Shown here: one piece after another, positions 11,901 to 22,595 of the stretch
Numbering within the stretch: position 1 is the first letter of the stretch
Layout of the letters: each line of letters begins with the position of its first letter
Source: Ananas comosus
Taxonomy: Eukaryota > Streptophyta > Magnoliopsida > Poales > Bromeliaceae
NCBI RefSeq assembly: GCF_001540865.1
Contig: NC_033631.1
Location: forward strand, 12,114,808-12,178,807
Direction: 5' to 3'
DNA length: 64,000 bases
Notes under the pieces: model-generated
What the model saw: the letters and a program-made list of their open reading frames with translations, nothing else
Told to the model about the DNA's origin: nothing
Databases searched by the model: none
Translations under genes and position numbers: made by a program

Positions 11901-13135
11901 CTGTTGCTGCCTCTCGTGGTTGGCCGTTATATCAACTTGATGTTAAGAATGCTTTTTTACATGGTGATCTTCACGAAGAAGTTTACATGGAGCCACCTCC
12001 TGGTCTTAATCATCCGCCTGGTCATGTCTGCTTACTTCGCAAGGCGTTGTATGGTCTTAAACAAGCTCCTCGTGCTTGGTTTGAGAAGTTCTCGACTGCC
12101 GTTATCTCTGCTGGTTTTCGTCAGAGTGAAAATGATCATGCATTATTCATTCACTCTTCTGCTCGTGGTACTACTGTTTTACTTCTCTATGTTGATGATA
12201 TGATTATCACTGGTGATGATCCCGATTTTATACATTTTATCAAAGCTTTCTTTCAACGTCAATTTGAAATGAAGGATCTCGGGCTTCTCCGTTATTTTCT
12301 AGGTATTGAAGTAGCCTACGGTTCTAAAGGCTATTTGCTATCTCAACGGAAGTACACAGCGGATCTCATCTCTCGTGCTGGTATTACTGACAATGACACA
12401 GTCAATACTCCTATGCAACTTCATCAAAAACTGACTCCTACCATGGGTGAGCCACTTTCAAATCCCACGCGCTATCGGGAGTTAGTTGGAGCTCTTATTT
12501 ATCTCACTATCTCTCGTCCAGATATTGCTTATGCTGTCCACATAGTAAGCCAATTTGTTCAGGAACCAACTTCTGTTCACTATGCTGCTGTTCTTCGCAT
12601 TCTCCGCTATCTTCGTGGCACTATTAACCAGAGTCTTTTCTTTTCTTCTACCTCGGAACTTGCACTTCGAGCTTATTCTGACGCTGATTGGGCTGGGGAC
12701 CATACTGATCGTCGATCCACCACGGGTTATTGCATCTTTCTTGGTGATTCGCTTATTTCCTGGCGAGCTAAGAAACAGAATATTGTCTCCAAATCTAGTG
12801 CCGAAGCTGAGTATCGTGCTATGTCTGCTACAGCATCTGAGATTGTTTGGCTTCGTCGTCTTCTTGGTGATATTGGCATTACTTGCTCTACTCCGACACC
12901 TCTGTATTGTGACAATCAAAGTGCCATCAAGATTGCTAATAATCCGGTATTTCATGAACGCACTAAACATATTGAAATTGATTGTCACTTCGTTCGGCAT
13001 CATTTTCTTAATGGCACACTGGCCTTACCGTTTATATCTTCTCGTCTTCAGCTTGCCGACTTCTTCACAAAGTCTCATACCACACAACGTCATCATTTTC
13101 TTTTATCCAAACTCTCGGTGTTTAACCCACCTTGA
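8939..13135 (+). pseudogene. gag-pol: Copia gag-pol polyprotein frame interrupted by two TAG codons
   Basis: One reading frame runs from ATG 8939 to the stop at 13133-13135 (about 1,398 codons), broken only by TAG at 9365-9367 and TAG at 9950-9952; no frameshift is needed. Domains in order: gag with a CX2CX4HX4C zinc knuckle (CKYCQLWGHHIQDC, 9695-9736); protease DSGA (10031-10042); HHCC integrase zinc finger (WHRRLGHLS... CMGCKLAKH, about 10439-10560); DDE integrase core (HSDVWGP, RSDSGGEY, NGVAERKHR); reverse transcriptase with LDVKNAFLHG and the YVDD catalytic box (12188-12199); RNase H (YSDADWAGD, SSAEAEYRA, CDNQSAIKIA). Both stops could come from CAG-to-TAG transitions. Length and motifs are those of a normal copia polyprotein, so it was recently functional but is now defective unless the stops are read through. 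Confidence 0.9.
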
Positions 13136-13148
13136 GTTTGCGGAGGGG

Positions 13149-13368
13149 TGTTACCTTATATATTACATACCATATATATATTATATATGTTACCATATAT
13201 AATATATATATTACTATGTATATTACTTTCTTATTAGGATAGTATTATTTATTTCTTTGTATAACAGGATATAATCCTGTACTTCCATGTAAAGCTTTTC
13301 CTCTCTCTATATAAGAGAATGGATTTAGATGAATAATATACAGAAAATTTCTCAAATCTCTTGTTTCA
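13149..13368 (+). repeat. 3' LTR of the copia element
   Basis: Begins TGTTACCTTATATATTACAT and ends TTGTTTCA. It is preceded by the polypurine tract and contains a TATATAAGAG TATA-like box shared with the 5' LTR. Confidence 0.92.
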
Positions 13369-13373
13369 ATGTT

Positions 13374-14619
13374 TACTTGATTACACTTTCTCTTATATTT
13401 CTCATGGATCAGAATTAAGTTCTATTATCTCCAAATTTCAAGGTTTTTTTGTTGTTATTATCATTTTTTTTTGCACCAACTTAATTTGCTTGTGCTATGC
13501 ATGATGAGCTTAATTAATTCTTCGAAGCACTGTAACATATTTACAGGTTGAACTAATATTTTAATGCCATTTGGTTTCTGGAAAGGCCCTATCCATCCCC
13601 AGTTTCGAAAAAGAAAAAGAAAAAACAAGAAAAAGAGGAAAAAAAATACTGAAATATAAAACGAAAATAAAACTTATGATTCTCTCTCTCTCAATTCGAA
13701 TTGAAGATGAGGAGATGCATGCTTTGTAGCGAACGACAATCAATGAGTTGCATGTAAAACGTCCTCTTCACCACTAATCACAGTTCAACTACATACATCG
13801 AGATTATAAAGAGTCGGTGCAGATGATCACAACTATGAAAACGACCCGATAACACTATCTGCGCAAGATCAAAATAACATAATATGACACGACATGACAC
13901 AAATGGGAACAAGTACTGTATTCCTTTGATTATTTTGAGGATTGTTATGGTTAGCACTGACACAACAATTAAAGATAAAACTAGTTGTCCCTTTTCTCAC
14001 ATTATGAACACGTACCACAAGTTGATTCAGATGATTCCATCGGATCTTGACCTACTAAGCACATTGGGTCCAATCCATGCATTTTGATCCGATTCGACCT
14101 GATTTGTGAACAATATTAAAAAGGAGTTAATCAGGTCGGGTTCCGTTTTGGACGGATCATATCATACTTGCAGTGCATGCGCATTAGATTATGCTTATAA
14201 TTAATCACACATGTTTAATAAACAATCTTACTATTTCATGGTTTGAAAACTATGTTGTTTCGCATGATATAAAGTTTTATTTTCTATTCCATTTTTTCTT
14301 TCTTTTTCCTTTATATGAATGCGGAGGTTGGGTTCCTTTATAAAAAATTTGAAAAGGGACATCAAAAAATTTATTTATTTTTTTCTACGAACCAATCAAA
14401 AAGAAAATACTTTCGAATCAAACAGGAATATTTTGCACAAAAGCAAACACCCCAAGAGGGAAAAAAAATCGATCACATGACGTGGTTAGACCATATATAG
14501 TGTACATATCCGTGCATATTGTATCCATATTTAATACCCATGTTGCAATCAACCAGCTTTTCCAAATAAGATCCAACTAGAATTTTGGAAGACGGAAATA
14601 AAATTCAAATATGTATCTA
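13374..14619. other. No gene recognised
   Basis: AT-rich single-copy-looking DNA with short open frames only. Nothing in it resembles a known protein, RNA gene or complete element. Confidence 0.55.
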
Positions 14620-14627
14620 GTCTAGGA

Positions 14628-14993
14628 TAGGGATGCAAATGGGACAGATCCGGAGGCAGGAGGGTGAAGATTCAAGGCTATTCCTTTCACACTGCAGTAC
14701 TCTCACCTCCCGCTCCATTTCTTGCCGGGAGGGATTATTTTTTATTTTATTTTTAGCTCCCACTTACCGTCCCATTCAAGGGAATCGGGGGAGTGAATTT
14801 TTTATGGATTTTTTACGAATCGAGACAAATTGAAGGAAGAAAAAGGCCTCCCGCCTCCTGCTTCATTTACTTGACGGATTGGAACGGATTCGGAACGAAT
14901 TATATTTTTCTATATTTTTTGTTCCCACTTACCGCCCTATTCGGGACGGATCGGAGCAAGAGCTCCACCAATCCAGATCCATTTGCATCCCTA
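14628..14993. mobile_element. hAT-type MITE (366 bp)
   Basis: Ends are TAGGGATGCAAATGG and its complement CCATTTGCATCCCTA, typical hAT termini. The flanks GTCTAGGA (14620-14627) and GTCTAGGG (14994-15001) form an 8-base target duplication with one difference, the hAT size. The interior holds two diverged direct copies of a unit with CTCCCGCTCCATTT... CCCACTTACCG (about 14700-14783 and 14850-14945). No transposase. Confidence 0.82.
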
Positions 14994-15448
14994 GTCTAGG
15001 GCAGGCTCCACGAAGTTCATCTGAAAGAGAAAATCTGAATCAAGAATTAGAAAAGTATGATCTTTTCGGATCCATCATATACAACTAAAGAGTTGTCTAC
15101 CACTCATTATGATTCCAACCTGATCATTTAGAAATTTTCTTTTAAGTGATCCCATTCTTAAATCATTTTTTCAGATTAATCAATTCATTTGTAAAAAAAA
15201 ATGGTCCTTTAAAGAATTCTTGTGAACCGAATAAGAAATGTGCTCACGTCCATGAGATTAAGATGCATGTGCTTGTCCAGTTTGACACGCAAACTCTATC
15301 GTCTAACCACCACCCGGAAAAAGTAATGCTTTGGATATCCTTTATTCGACCCGATAACCATTTTAGATACACGCTTAAATAATGTATTCAATGCATTAGT
15401 AATTTTCGAGAGCAACTTTGAGACTATTCGAGACAACACTCTTTTTTT

Positions 15449-16637
15449 TAAAAAAAAATGTAAAGTTTTTTATTTTTTAAAAAATAGTTAGCAAGCTACC
15501 CGTTTCATTCATTCGAAAAAATAAATTAAGCTTACAAAATAAAAGCGGCCATGGCCTCCGAATAGAAAGATAGAGGAATAAGACAAAGGACTCCAAAATA
15601 CATGAGGAAGATAGAAGAAAAGAATAATTGCAAAAAGGAAAAAAAAAAAAGGTGGAAACGAAAAACAACAATGAATTAATGGAGCATGTTCTAGGTGGCC
15701 GTTAGAAGTTTGACACGTTCCAGTGACCGAAAAGGGTTGGGGAGTTTCGCTTGAAAGATAATATTGTTCCTCTCTGTCCAAACAACCCACCAAATAGCTG
15801 ACAAAAAAGTTAATCCTTTTAATCTCTTCTTAGCGTCTCCAAAGTCCCCTCACCTCCTTCGAGGGTTCCATCAGTACTTCCGATCCTACCGCACAGAGGA
15901 GTAAGTATCGAACGAAGACACAGGAACACATGAGGAGTCTGCCAGTACTTCCGATCCTTCCGCACAAAGGATGGAGTAGGTATTGAACGAAGACACAAAA
16001 ACACATGAAGACTCACTACAATAGAATTAGGTTATAGGGACACATGTTTGGGACACTTTTGAGTAAGTGTCCCATTTATCCTAAAACTTAAAAAAATATC
16101 TACTAATGTCTAAATATAAAGTCTAATCCAACCAAAAATAAAAGATTACTCTACTCAACCCACCACACCCGGTCCATTTGGCTCGATTACAAACAGAAAA
16201 GAAAAAAAAAAGAAAAATCAATTACCATCTTTTCTTCTCTCTTCACTCAATCCACTGAAATTCTAGACGAAGAGCCTTTCCTGTCGTCCTTCTCCGCCAC
16301 CGCAGCTAACGAGATAAAGTTTTGGCGGTTGCTAAATGCTTAAATAAGTGTTGGTAAATTAGCAACACTCTTTTAGGTCATAGCGACACTCTTTAACTGT
16401 CACTATATACCTAGCGACCCCACATATAGCAACACTTTTTAAAAGTGTCGGTAATTTTAGCTAGCAGCACTTTTTTGACATGTACTTACATTTAAAGTGT
16501 CGCTATAGACCGTTTTTGTTGTAGTAACTCTACCAGTACTTTCGATCCTACCGCACAGAAAAGTAAGTATCGAACGAAGAACGAAGATGCAGGAACACAC
16601 GAGGTGGTCGCAGCTTTAGGTAAAAAAATGTGAAGTT
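15449..16637 (-). mobile_element. LINE fragment with internal tandem repeat, split by a CACTA element
   Basis: The body is 15468-16620. On the minus strand it ends with the LINE tail (complement of GCTACCCGTTTCATTCATTC) followed by an A-rich end. Flanks TAAAAAAAAATGTAAAGTT (15449-15467) and TAAAAAAATGTGAAGTT (16621-16637) are an imperfect target duplication. Three units of about 72 bases, each with CCAGTACTTCCGATCC and GAACGAAGACACA, occur at about 15867-15940, 15941-16013 and 16530-16605. The insertion at 16014-16526 separates units two and three. Confidence 0.7.
16014..16526. mobile_element. CACTA-type non-autonomous element (513 bp)
   Basis: Begins CACTACAATAGAATTAGG and ends TTTTTGTTGTAGTA, i.e. 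CACTACAA/TTGTAGTA ends. The flanking ACT on both sides (16011-16013, 16527-16529) is the 3-base target duplication expected of CACTA elements. Subterminal GTGTCGCTATAG/ AGTGTCC-like repeats (ATAGCGACAC motifs) recur in both orientations inside. No protein frame. Confidence 0.82.
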
Positions 16638-17870
16638 AAACGTAGCTTTTAGCAATAATGATGGCTTTTTCTTCTTCCACCTAAGCCCAAGCGTGACGAC
16701 AACTTGGCCTAAATTATTGTGTCCTATCTATTAACGTTTGAATTAGAAACCACAAAGTGTACTAGTGGACTTGGTCATTTTTGGCAGGTTTGAAAGAGTT
16801 TTCACAGCACCGTACGTCCTCAAAAATTATAAATGTATTAACACGAAGACTCATACAAAGTTTACATAGATTTAAAAATACATCACAAATCAAATAACTC
16901 GTGAGACATACTTCACGATACGTACAGAGCTCTCACTTAGAAACTGTTGATTTGATTTGTCAACACACGTGATTTACAAAGCATTGGTTAGTAGTCTAAG
17001 ATGCCAAATAGATTTGTCAACATAGATTTATCAATTTATCGACAACACAAAGCATTTTCCTTGGTATTATTAGTGGGGTGGAGGTGTAGGTGGGTGAACG
17101 CAATAAATGAAAACGACCAATTTAGGCAACAGAGGTGCCATGCACTATTATTGTCTTCTAGTTGCACATAATTATTATGATCATTATGATAAGATGTTCA
17201 AAAAATGAAAAAAAAAAAAAATAAAATTAATTATGGTTGGATTTGAAGTTGCTGGTCTAATTAATGGATCAAAAAAAAAAGGTGAATGCGCTGCGTGATC
17301 TATTTTGTTCTAGTACCATTTTGACATCAGGTTTTTACCAAGCTTTACTTTCTCCCGCTTTCATAGAAAAATAAATAATATTATATTATTATTAATTTTT
17401 TTAGTGTGAATGAATACTCATAAAACCACTAAATAATAAATTTTAGATAATTAAAAGAATATAAAAAATAATAATAATAAGTTATATTTCTTTACTATTT
17501 ATATCCTAGTCCCAAAACCTAACCTTTTTGAGGCCTATAAATGCTATGATAATCTCACCAAGAGCAGCTGATAACGTGGGCTTCTGGGTGTTTTTGGGGG
17601 GACCTCAGAATTTAATTAGTGTGGCCCGGGATTGTAGTCTATAGAGTAAGAGAATTGACATTACCAAAAGACGAATTTTACTATTACTAAAATAGCTCAA
17701 ATTATAAATAAAAAATATTATATATTCGCTTCAGCAATATCAATACTTGCTTCGACAAAATCAACTATCTTAAAAAGATTAAATTCATTAAAAACTCGAC
17801 CAAAGAATCAAGTTTAATGCACTGTCGATAGTGACTATAATCGTGGAAAAAACAGAAATATCTGTTAATT
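16638..17870. other. No gene recognised
   Basis: AT-rich sequence with poly(A) runs and an (ATA)n patch near 17465. Nothing coding or structured is evident. Confidence 0.5.
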
Positions 17871-19290
17871 TAGAAGGATACGACGGCTGCTACACCAACC
17901 AAATTTGTGTCAGGCGACTTGGAAGTCAGTATGAAAGGATTTGTGTCCAAACTGCAGCCAAACAGAGCTAAAAGATAAATCCAGCGCCGTCTTGAAGATG
18001 CAACCTACATTTATATGTTGCCGTCGAGATTTAAGGACGACGAAGCGGCTTGCGAGTCCGCATAGCCGAACAGAGCTTCGCCACGGATCAAACTTTCACA
18101 CAATATGAGCCTTAGCTTTCTTTAGCTATCATGTGGTGGCAAGTATCATTTTCAGTTTGAGAAGTTTGAGAAGCTTCTGAAACAAGAAACATGTGAACAG
18201 CGCTACCGAATGAGGAGACGCTTCTTCAGTTCCGCAACCAGAAAACGCCGTAAAGCAGATGCCGACCGTTGCAAAATGAAGTAGCACAAGAAAAATAAGA
18301 ATTTGAATGCCATACCTTTCATTCTGCCGCTCCCGGTTGAAGCAGGCAGGAGAGCAGTTTCTCTAGCGGAAGTTCAGCCCAATAGTGAGTGACTAGAAAA
18401 GTAGGTTCATATTATGTAATAATAATTGATAAGCATCGAGTCGGAGATGAAAATATGAGAGAATGCATTGTTGAAAGGTAACAAAATGGGAGTGCAATGA
18501 TAATCATCATGAACAACATTACAGACGAATTAATAATGTTCTGCTTCGTGTTACTAGATTGACCGGCATCATTGAGGCAGCAAAGTTGAACTATACGTAA
18601 CTGTGGGAATAAGTAATGACAATGTTTTACTGTGAAAGAGACAAGAGAAACCCCTGTTTACCGAACCACGAAATCCAAGTCCTGCAAAGATTAAAAAAGG
18701 TGTGTCACTAGAAAGACCACATTAATCAAGTAACATCAAATACGCATTCGCATTTATAAGCACCAGCAGCATCGAGGAATGGTAGTTGATACTCTCATGC
18801 AACAAAATCGATCATGACTATGTACAAAAAAAAAAACAGCTCAGAACATGGCTAGGTATTAGCATGATAAAGCCATCAAATCAAGAACAGAGTTAATTAC
18901 TTTAAATACTTGGCAGAGCCAACTTCAGACTTTTCTCAAATATTACCTAAGACAAAGCAAATCTGAAAACAAAAATATATTTGAAAAAAGAAAAATTGTG
19001 AATTGCATTCCTAGACCAATAAGTGAATTGGGTAACACTGGGCCATCTTACTCCCCCATCAAAGAAGGGTCGGTTAACTACTAGTAGAAATAAAACTCTG
19101 TTTCTGACAACAAGGAAAAAGCAACAAAAAACATTAGTATCCTAAGAAGCAACAAGAAGAACATAAGTCCATAAATAAAGTGCATCATGTTTCACTGTAT
19201 AAAATGGCAAACACTACAACATAATTCATAACACATTAGCACCACGCACATAATATTGACGCTCAAGCATCTCTGAAAGCGTTGGTTTGG
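17871..19290. other. Possible transcribed non-coding region of unknown nature
   Basis: More GC-balanced than its surroundings. On the minus strand there are splice-donor-like contexts, for example AATGAAAG|GTATGG near 18318. No open frame of note exists on either strand. It could be the 3' untranslated, spliced end of the DUF538 transcript or a separate non-coding RNA. The sequence does not decide this. Confidence 0.25.
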
Positions 19291-19294
19291 GGTT

Positions 19295-20372
19295 TAACAT
19301 GCCAAACCTAGACCAGATACTCGGCCAAAAATGAACTTGCTAGATAGAGAACAAGAAGGCTTGTGTGCTCGGTTACTGCAAAGCATATCTCCTCTACAGT
19401 TAATAGCGTGACTACCCTCAAGGAATCATGCTAGGCACACTGACCTTGAGTCCAACTCTCATACCAGCACAATTGTAAGGGGTCAACATGCCAAACCTAG
19501 ACCAGATACTCGGCCAAAAGCGAACTTGCTAGATAGACCGCAAGAAGGCTTGTGTGCTCGGTTACTGCAAAGCATATCTCCTCTACAGTTGATGGCGTGA
19601 CTACCCAGTACCCTCAGGTAGTGTTTGGTTCGAGTATAAGCAAGAACTAGCTATTACAGGGATAGGTACAAGTATGGGGATAAGAAAAATAGCGTTTGGA
19701 TGAAAATTGGGTTGTTCCCGGAGATAAGAAAAATAACGTTTGGATATATAATATGGAATAAGAAAAATAGTGGGTAATTATATATAGAAAATGGAGATGT
19801 TGGTGGAAATAGTTATACTAGCTTATTTCAGATACCCGAGAACTACTATTTTCGGATAAAAAATTAACGTTTGGGTATAAAGCGGGGGATAAGGGGTTAT
19901 CTCTCCCCTTATCCCCAATCCAAACACTGCCTCAAGGAATCATGCTAGGCACACTGACCTTGAGTCCAACTCTCATACCAGCACAATTGTAAGGGGTTAA
20001 CATCCCAAACCTAGACTAGATACTCGGCCAAAAGCAAACTTGCTAGATAGAGCACAAGAAGGCTTGTGTGCTCGGTTACTGCAAAGCATATCTCCTCTAC
20101 AGTCGATGGCGCGACTACCCTCAAGGAATCATGCTAGGCACATTGACATTGAGTCGAACTTTCATACTAGCACAATTGTCTGGGGTCAACATGCCAAACC
20201 TAAACTAGATACTCGGCCAAAAAAGAACTTGCTAGATAGAGCACAAGAAGGCCTGTGTGCTCAATTACTGCAAAGTATATCTCCTCTACAGTCGTTTGAC
20301 TACCCTCAAGGATCATGTTAGGCACATTGACCTTGAGTCCAACATCCATACCAGCACACTCGTCTGGATATA
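19295..20372. repeat. Tandem repeat, period 189 bp, about five units
   Basis: The core CCAAACCTAGACCAGATACT recurs at 19302, 19491, 20005 and 20194, with a partial further unit to about 20372. The spacing is 189 bases (196 in unit two after removing the inserted MITE). Each unit also carries GGAATCATGCTAGGCACA and TGCAAAGCATATCTCCTC. Units share high identity. Open frames across it differ between strands and are not considered genes. Confidence 0.85.
19617..19931. mobile_element. Tourist-like (PIF/Harbinger) MITE inside the tandem repeat
   Basis: Ends GGTAGTGTTTGG and CCAAACACTGCC are inverted repeats of the GGSNNTGTTTGG type. A 3-base TCA lies on both sides (19614-19616, 19932-19934). The 315-base element interrupts CTACCCTCA|AGGAATC of repeat unit two. 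It is AT-rich with no coding capacity. Confidence 0.8.
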
Positions 20373-20944
20373 TCCATATGCTATGCAATTATGGGATGCT
20401 TTTGATCTAAGGAAACCCAACAAACTGCAAGGAGTCCAGCACTCCAGCAGAGAGAATTTATGAATTATCAATGCCGGCCTGACGCTGGACCACATATTTC
20501 ATGCTAGTAGTAGGAAAAGGGACCATTTTTTTTTATACTTTGTCTCTGCCTATATAACCAACAGTAATTGCACTAGTTATTAGTGATTTGTCGTCTCATA
20601 AAGGGCCCAGTAAATTCACCATACAGTCTGAAGCTATGGCAACCAAAAGGCCACTGAAAACCCCACCAAAGCACATGTTTCTGTATGTACTAGGCATTGA
20701 AGGATCCTGAGCTCCTGCAATCATGTGATACAACTCAAAATGGACTCAAAACTCCACCTAATCCCTTAAATCACTTAGGAAGCATCGTGATCCCCCAGTT
20801 CTATAGTTTTGATTATCCTGCATCATTTTCACGACGGCTTGGGTGATAAGAAACTCTTTTAGAACAAGAGATGCCCGTCTCCTAAACTCAAAGTGAAGGC
20901 ATGAAAATCTCGAAGTGATGGCATGATAATGCTAAGAGCAGCAA

Positions 20945-21121
20945 ATGATTAGAGAAAATGAAAGATATATTAGAGCAAAATCTATTGTTAAAATAGGTTG
21001 GCGTCCAGCCGTTCGGTTCTATCCAAATGATTGTGATCAGTTCCCTCCACCTATTCCTCCCATTCCTCGTCCAGAAACAAAATCATGGATGAATTGGCCT
21101 AGCACTAATACCAATTGCTAG
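20945..21121 (+). CDS. Small proline-rich open frame, unknown
   Basis: A 58-codon frame starting at an ATG. Its composition (KIGWRPAVRFYPNDCDQF, then PPPIPPIPRPETKSWMNWP) looks protein-like rather than random. I do not recognise a family. It could be an exon remnant of a captured gene or transposon. No promoter or splice signals were established. Confidence 0.22.
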   Translation: MIRENERYIRAKSIVKIGWRPAVRFYPNDCDQFPPPIPPIPRPETKSWMNWPSTNTNC

Positions 21122-21884
21122 AATTTGAATGCTCTTCACATAAGTGATGGATCTTTCCTCTTCCAGAGGATAAATGTCTTCCTGAGCTAGTTCACTTCAC
21201 TAGAAATGGCATCCCTTTAGTACAACCCTTATCTACTCTCTTCATTTTGCATGTGGCCAATCTCCCTTGTATAGCCATGCCCCTAAATGAATCCAATTGT
21301 AATTACAGCTCATAAAAAATTAAGATAGATCCCGAATTAATCTGAAGATCTGTAATATGAAAACTAATACGCATGTCAACTGCTTGAACATGAGTGTCAG
21401 ACCAGGTGATAGTTTATGTCCACCTCAAACTCCTCTACCTCAGAGTTATAGAACATGATGTGTTTGATTAAAATACAATTTTCAGTTAAAAAGTAAACGC
21501 CATTTTTTGGACTCAGAGCGTAGCATACGATCATATAAAATTAATCTATTCTACGGAGGCAAAAGCTCAGAAACATTCTTAATTGATATGAACCGAGTCA
21601 GCTGAGCAATTACGTACATATAAAGCAAAATAACATTAAAGTCAACTCTTTTCTGGAGAAGGTGAAAAGAAGAACAGAGATCGAAAGCCTCAGCAAACAA
21701 ATTGAACAGTGTTTAGTGTGTATATATAATCATGGTTAGATCAACAGAGTGAATTTATTGATTAAGAAGTCGAAACTCATTAACTACAATCATAAATCTA
21801 ACACGAACTAGACGATCAACATAATAGAAACCCTAATTCCAGATCCGAAATCAGAACCTTAGACGAGGGATGATCGGCCCTACC
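21122..21884. other. Region downstream of the DUF538 gene, no second gene seen
   Basis: Contains the presumed 3' UTR of the minus-strand DUF538 gene. A GT donor context (CCTGAG|GTAGGG) lies just after its stop, so a 3' UTR intron is possible. Nothing else was recognised. Confidence 0.4.
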
Positions 21885-22364
21885 TCAGGACGCGGCCTTG
21901 CTAGGGTTTCCGCCCTCGCACTCGGGGCTCTCGTCGAAGTTCTTCGACGGGTACTTCGCCGAAGCGACCCCGACCTCGAAGACGAGGTCGTCGCCGGAGG
22001 CCCGGATCGCGGTGATGGACCACCACCGGAAGAAGGCCCTCACCCGGATGCCGTCGAGGCCGGAGATCCGTCCGCCGGAGAGATTCCCGGTGATCCTCGG
22101 GGAGTACGCGGCGAGGTAGTTGTCGGGGGGGAGGGTGATGCGGCAGCGGTGAAGGAGCTCGACGGAGAAGTCGCCGGAGGTGCGGTTGAGGGAGTAGCCG
22201 CGGACGTTGCTGGGGAGGAGGCCGATGGGGAAGCCACTGAGCCTGAGCTCGTCGTAGGCGGAGATGCTTTTAGGGTTAGGGTTAGGGTTAGGGTTTTCGG
22301 AGAGGGATGGGAGGGAGAGGGAGAAGAAGGAGACGACGAGGAGGAGGGGGAGAAATTTCGCCAT
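21885..22364 (-). CDS. Secreted DUF538-domain protein
   Basis: Single exon, 159 aa. I chose the ATG at 22364 because MAKFLPLLLVVSFFSLSLPS is a clear signal peptide; an upstream in-frame ATG at 22463 would bury it. The mature part opens with (NP)4 and then the DUF538 region: SAYDELRLSGFPIGLLPSNV, GYSLNRTSGDFSVELLHRC, GRISGLDGIRVRAFFRWWSI and the C-terminal FDESPECEGG. DUF538 proteins are a plant family of about 150-190 aa, mostly of undefined biochemical role and linked to stress or cell-wall/chlorophyll-related functions in the literature. The exon is GC-rich, as is common for monocot first exons. The extracytoplasmic location follows from the signal peptide. Confidence 0.85.
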   Translation of the reverse strand: MAKFLPLLLVVSFFSLSLPSLSENPNPNPNPKSISAYDELRLSGFPIGLLPSNVRGYSLNRTSGDFSVELLHRCRITLPPDNYLAAYSPRITGNLSGGRISGLDGIRVRAFFRWWSITAIRASGDDLVFEVGVASAKYPSKNFDESPECEGGNPSKAAS

Positions 22365-22595
22365 TGCTTTGGGTGAGAAAAAGGAGCGATTTTTGTGCGA
22401 GATAAAACAAAAAGCGGAGTTGCTGTAAACGTCGTTAACCTTCACTTGATATGTGTACTCCACTTTTCGAAAGCTGTACCCCAGTCACTCTGAATTTTGC
22501 AGTTTGCCCCAAATATATCCTCAATTTACACAATTAATAGTTTTTTGGACAACCCTACATACATTATTCGATCATTTGCTTCTCTCCATGTCTTA

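Larger units (their letters stand above)
8341..13373 (+). mobile_element. Ty1/copia LTR retrotransposon, nearly full length
   Basis: Order: LTR (8346-8680), primer-binding site TGGTATCAGAGCCC directly abutting at 8681, gag-pol in one frame, purine-rich tract GCGGAGGGG ending at 13148, and LTR (13149-13368). Target duplication is ACGTT (8341-8345) / ATGTT (13369-13373), a single C-to-T difference. Integrase lies before reverse transcriptase, the copia order. The LTRs are very similar apart from microsatellite-like length changes in their TA-rich 5' parts, so insertion is not ancient. Confidence 0.93.

Noticed and set aside
19295..20372. CRISPR-like array
   Set aside because: The units are contiguous 189-base repeats without spacers, in a plant nuclear context.
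22262..22296. TTAGGG repeats as an interstitial telomere
   Set aside because: Only four units and they encode NP repeats in a coding exon; too short for a telomeric tract.
21870..22376. 168-codon plus-strand frame rich in Gly, Asp and Glu
   Set aside because: It is the antisense shadow of the GC-rich DUF538 exon; the minus-strand frame has a signal peptide and family motifs.
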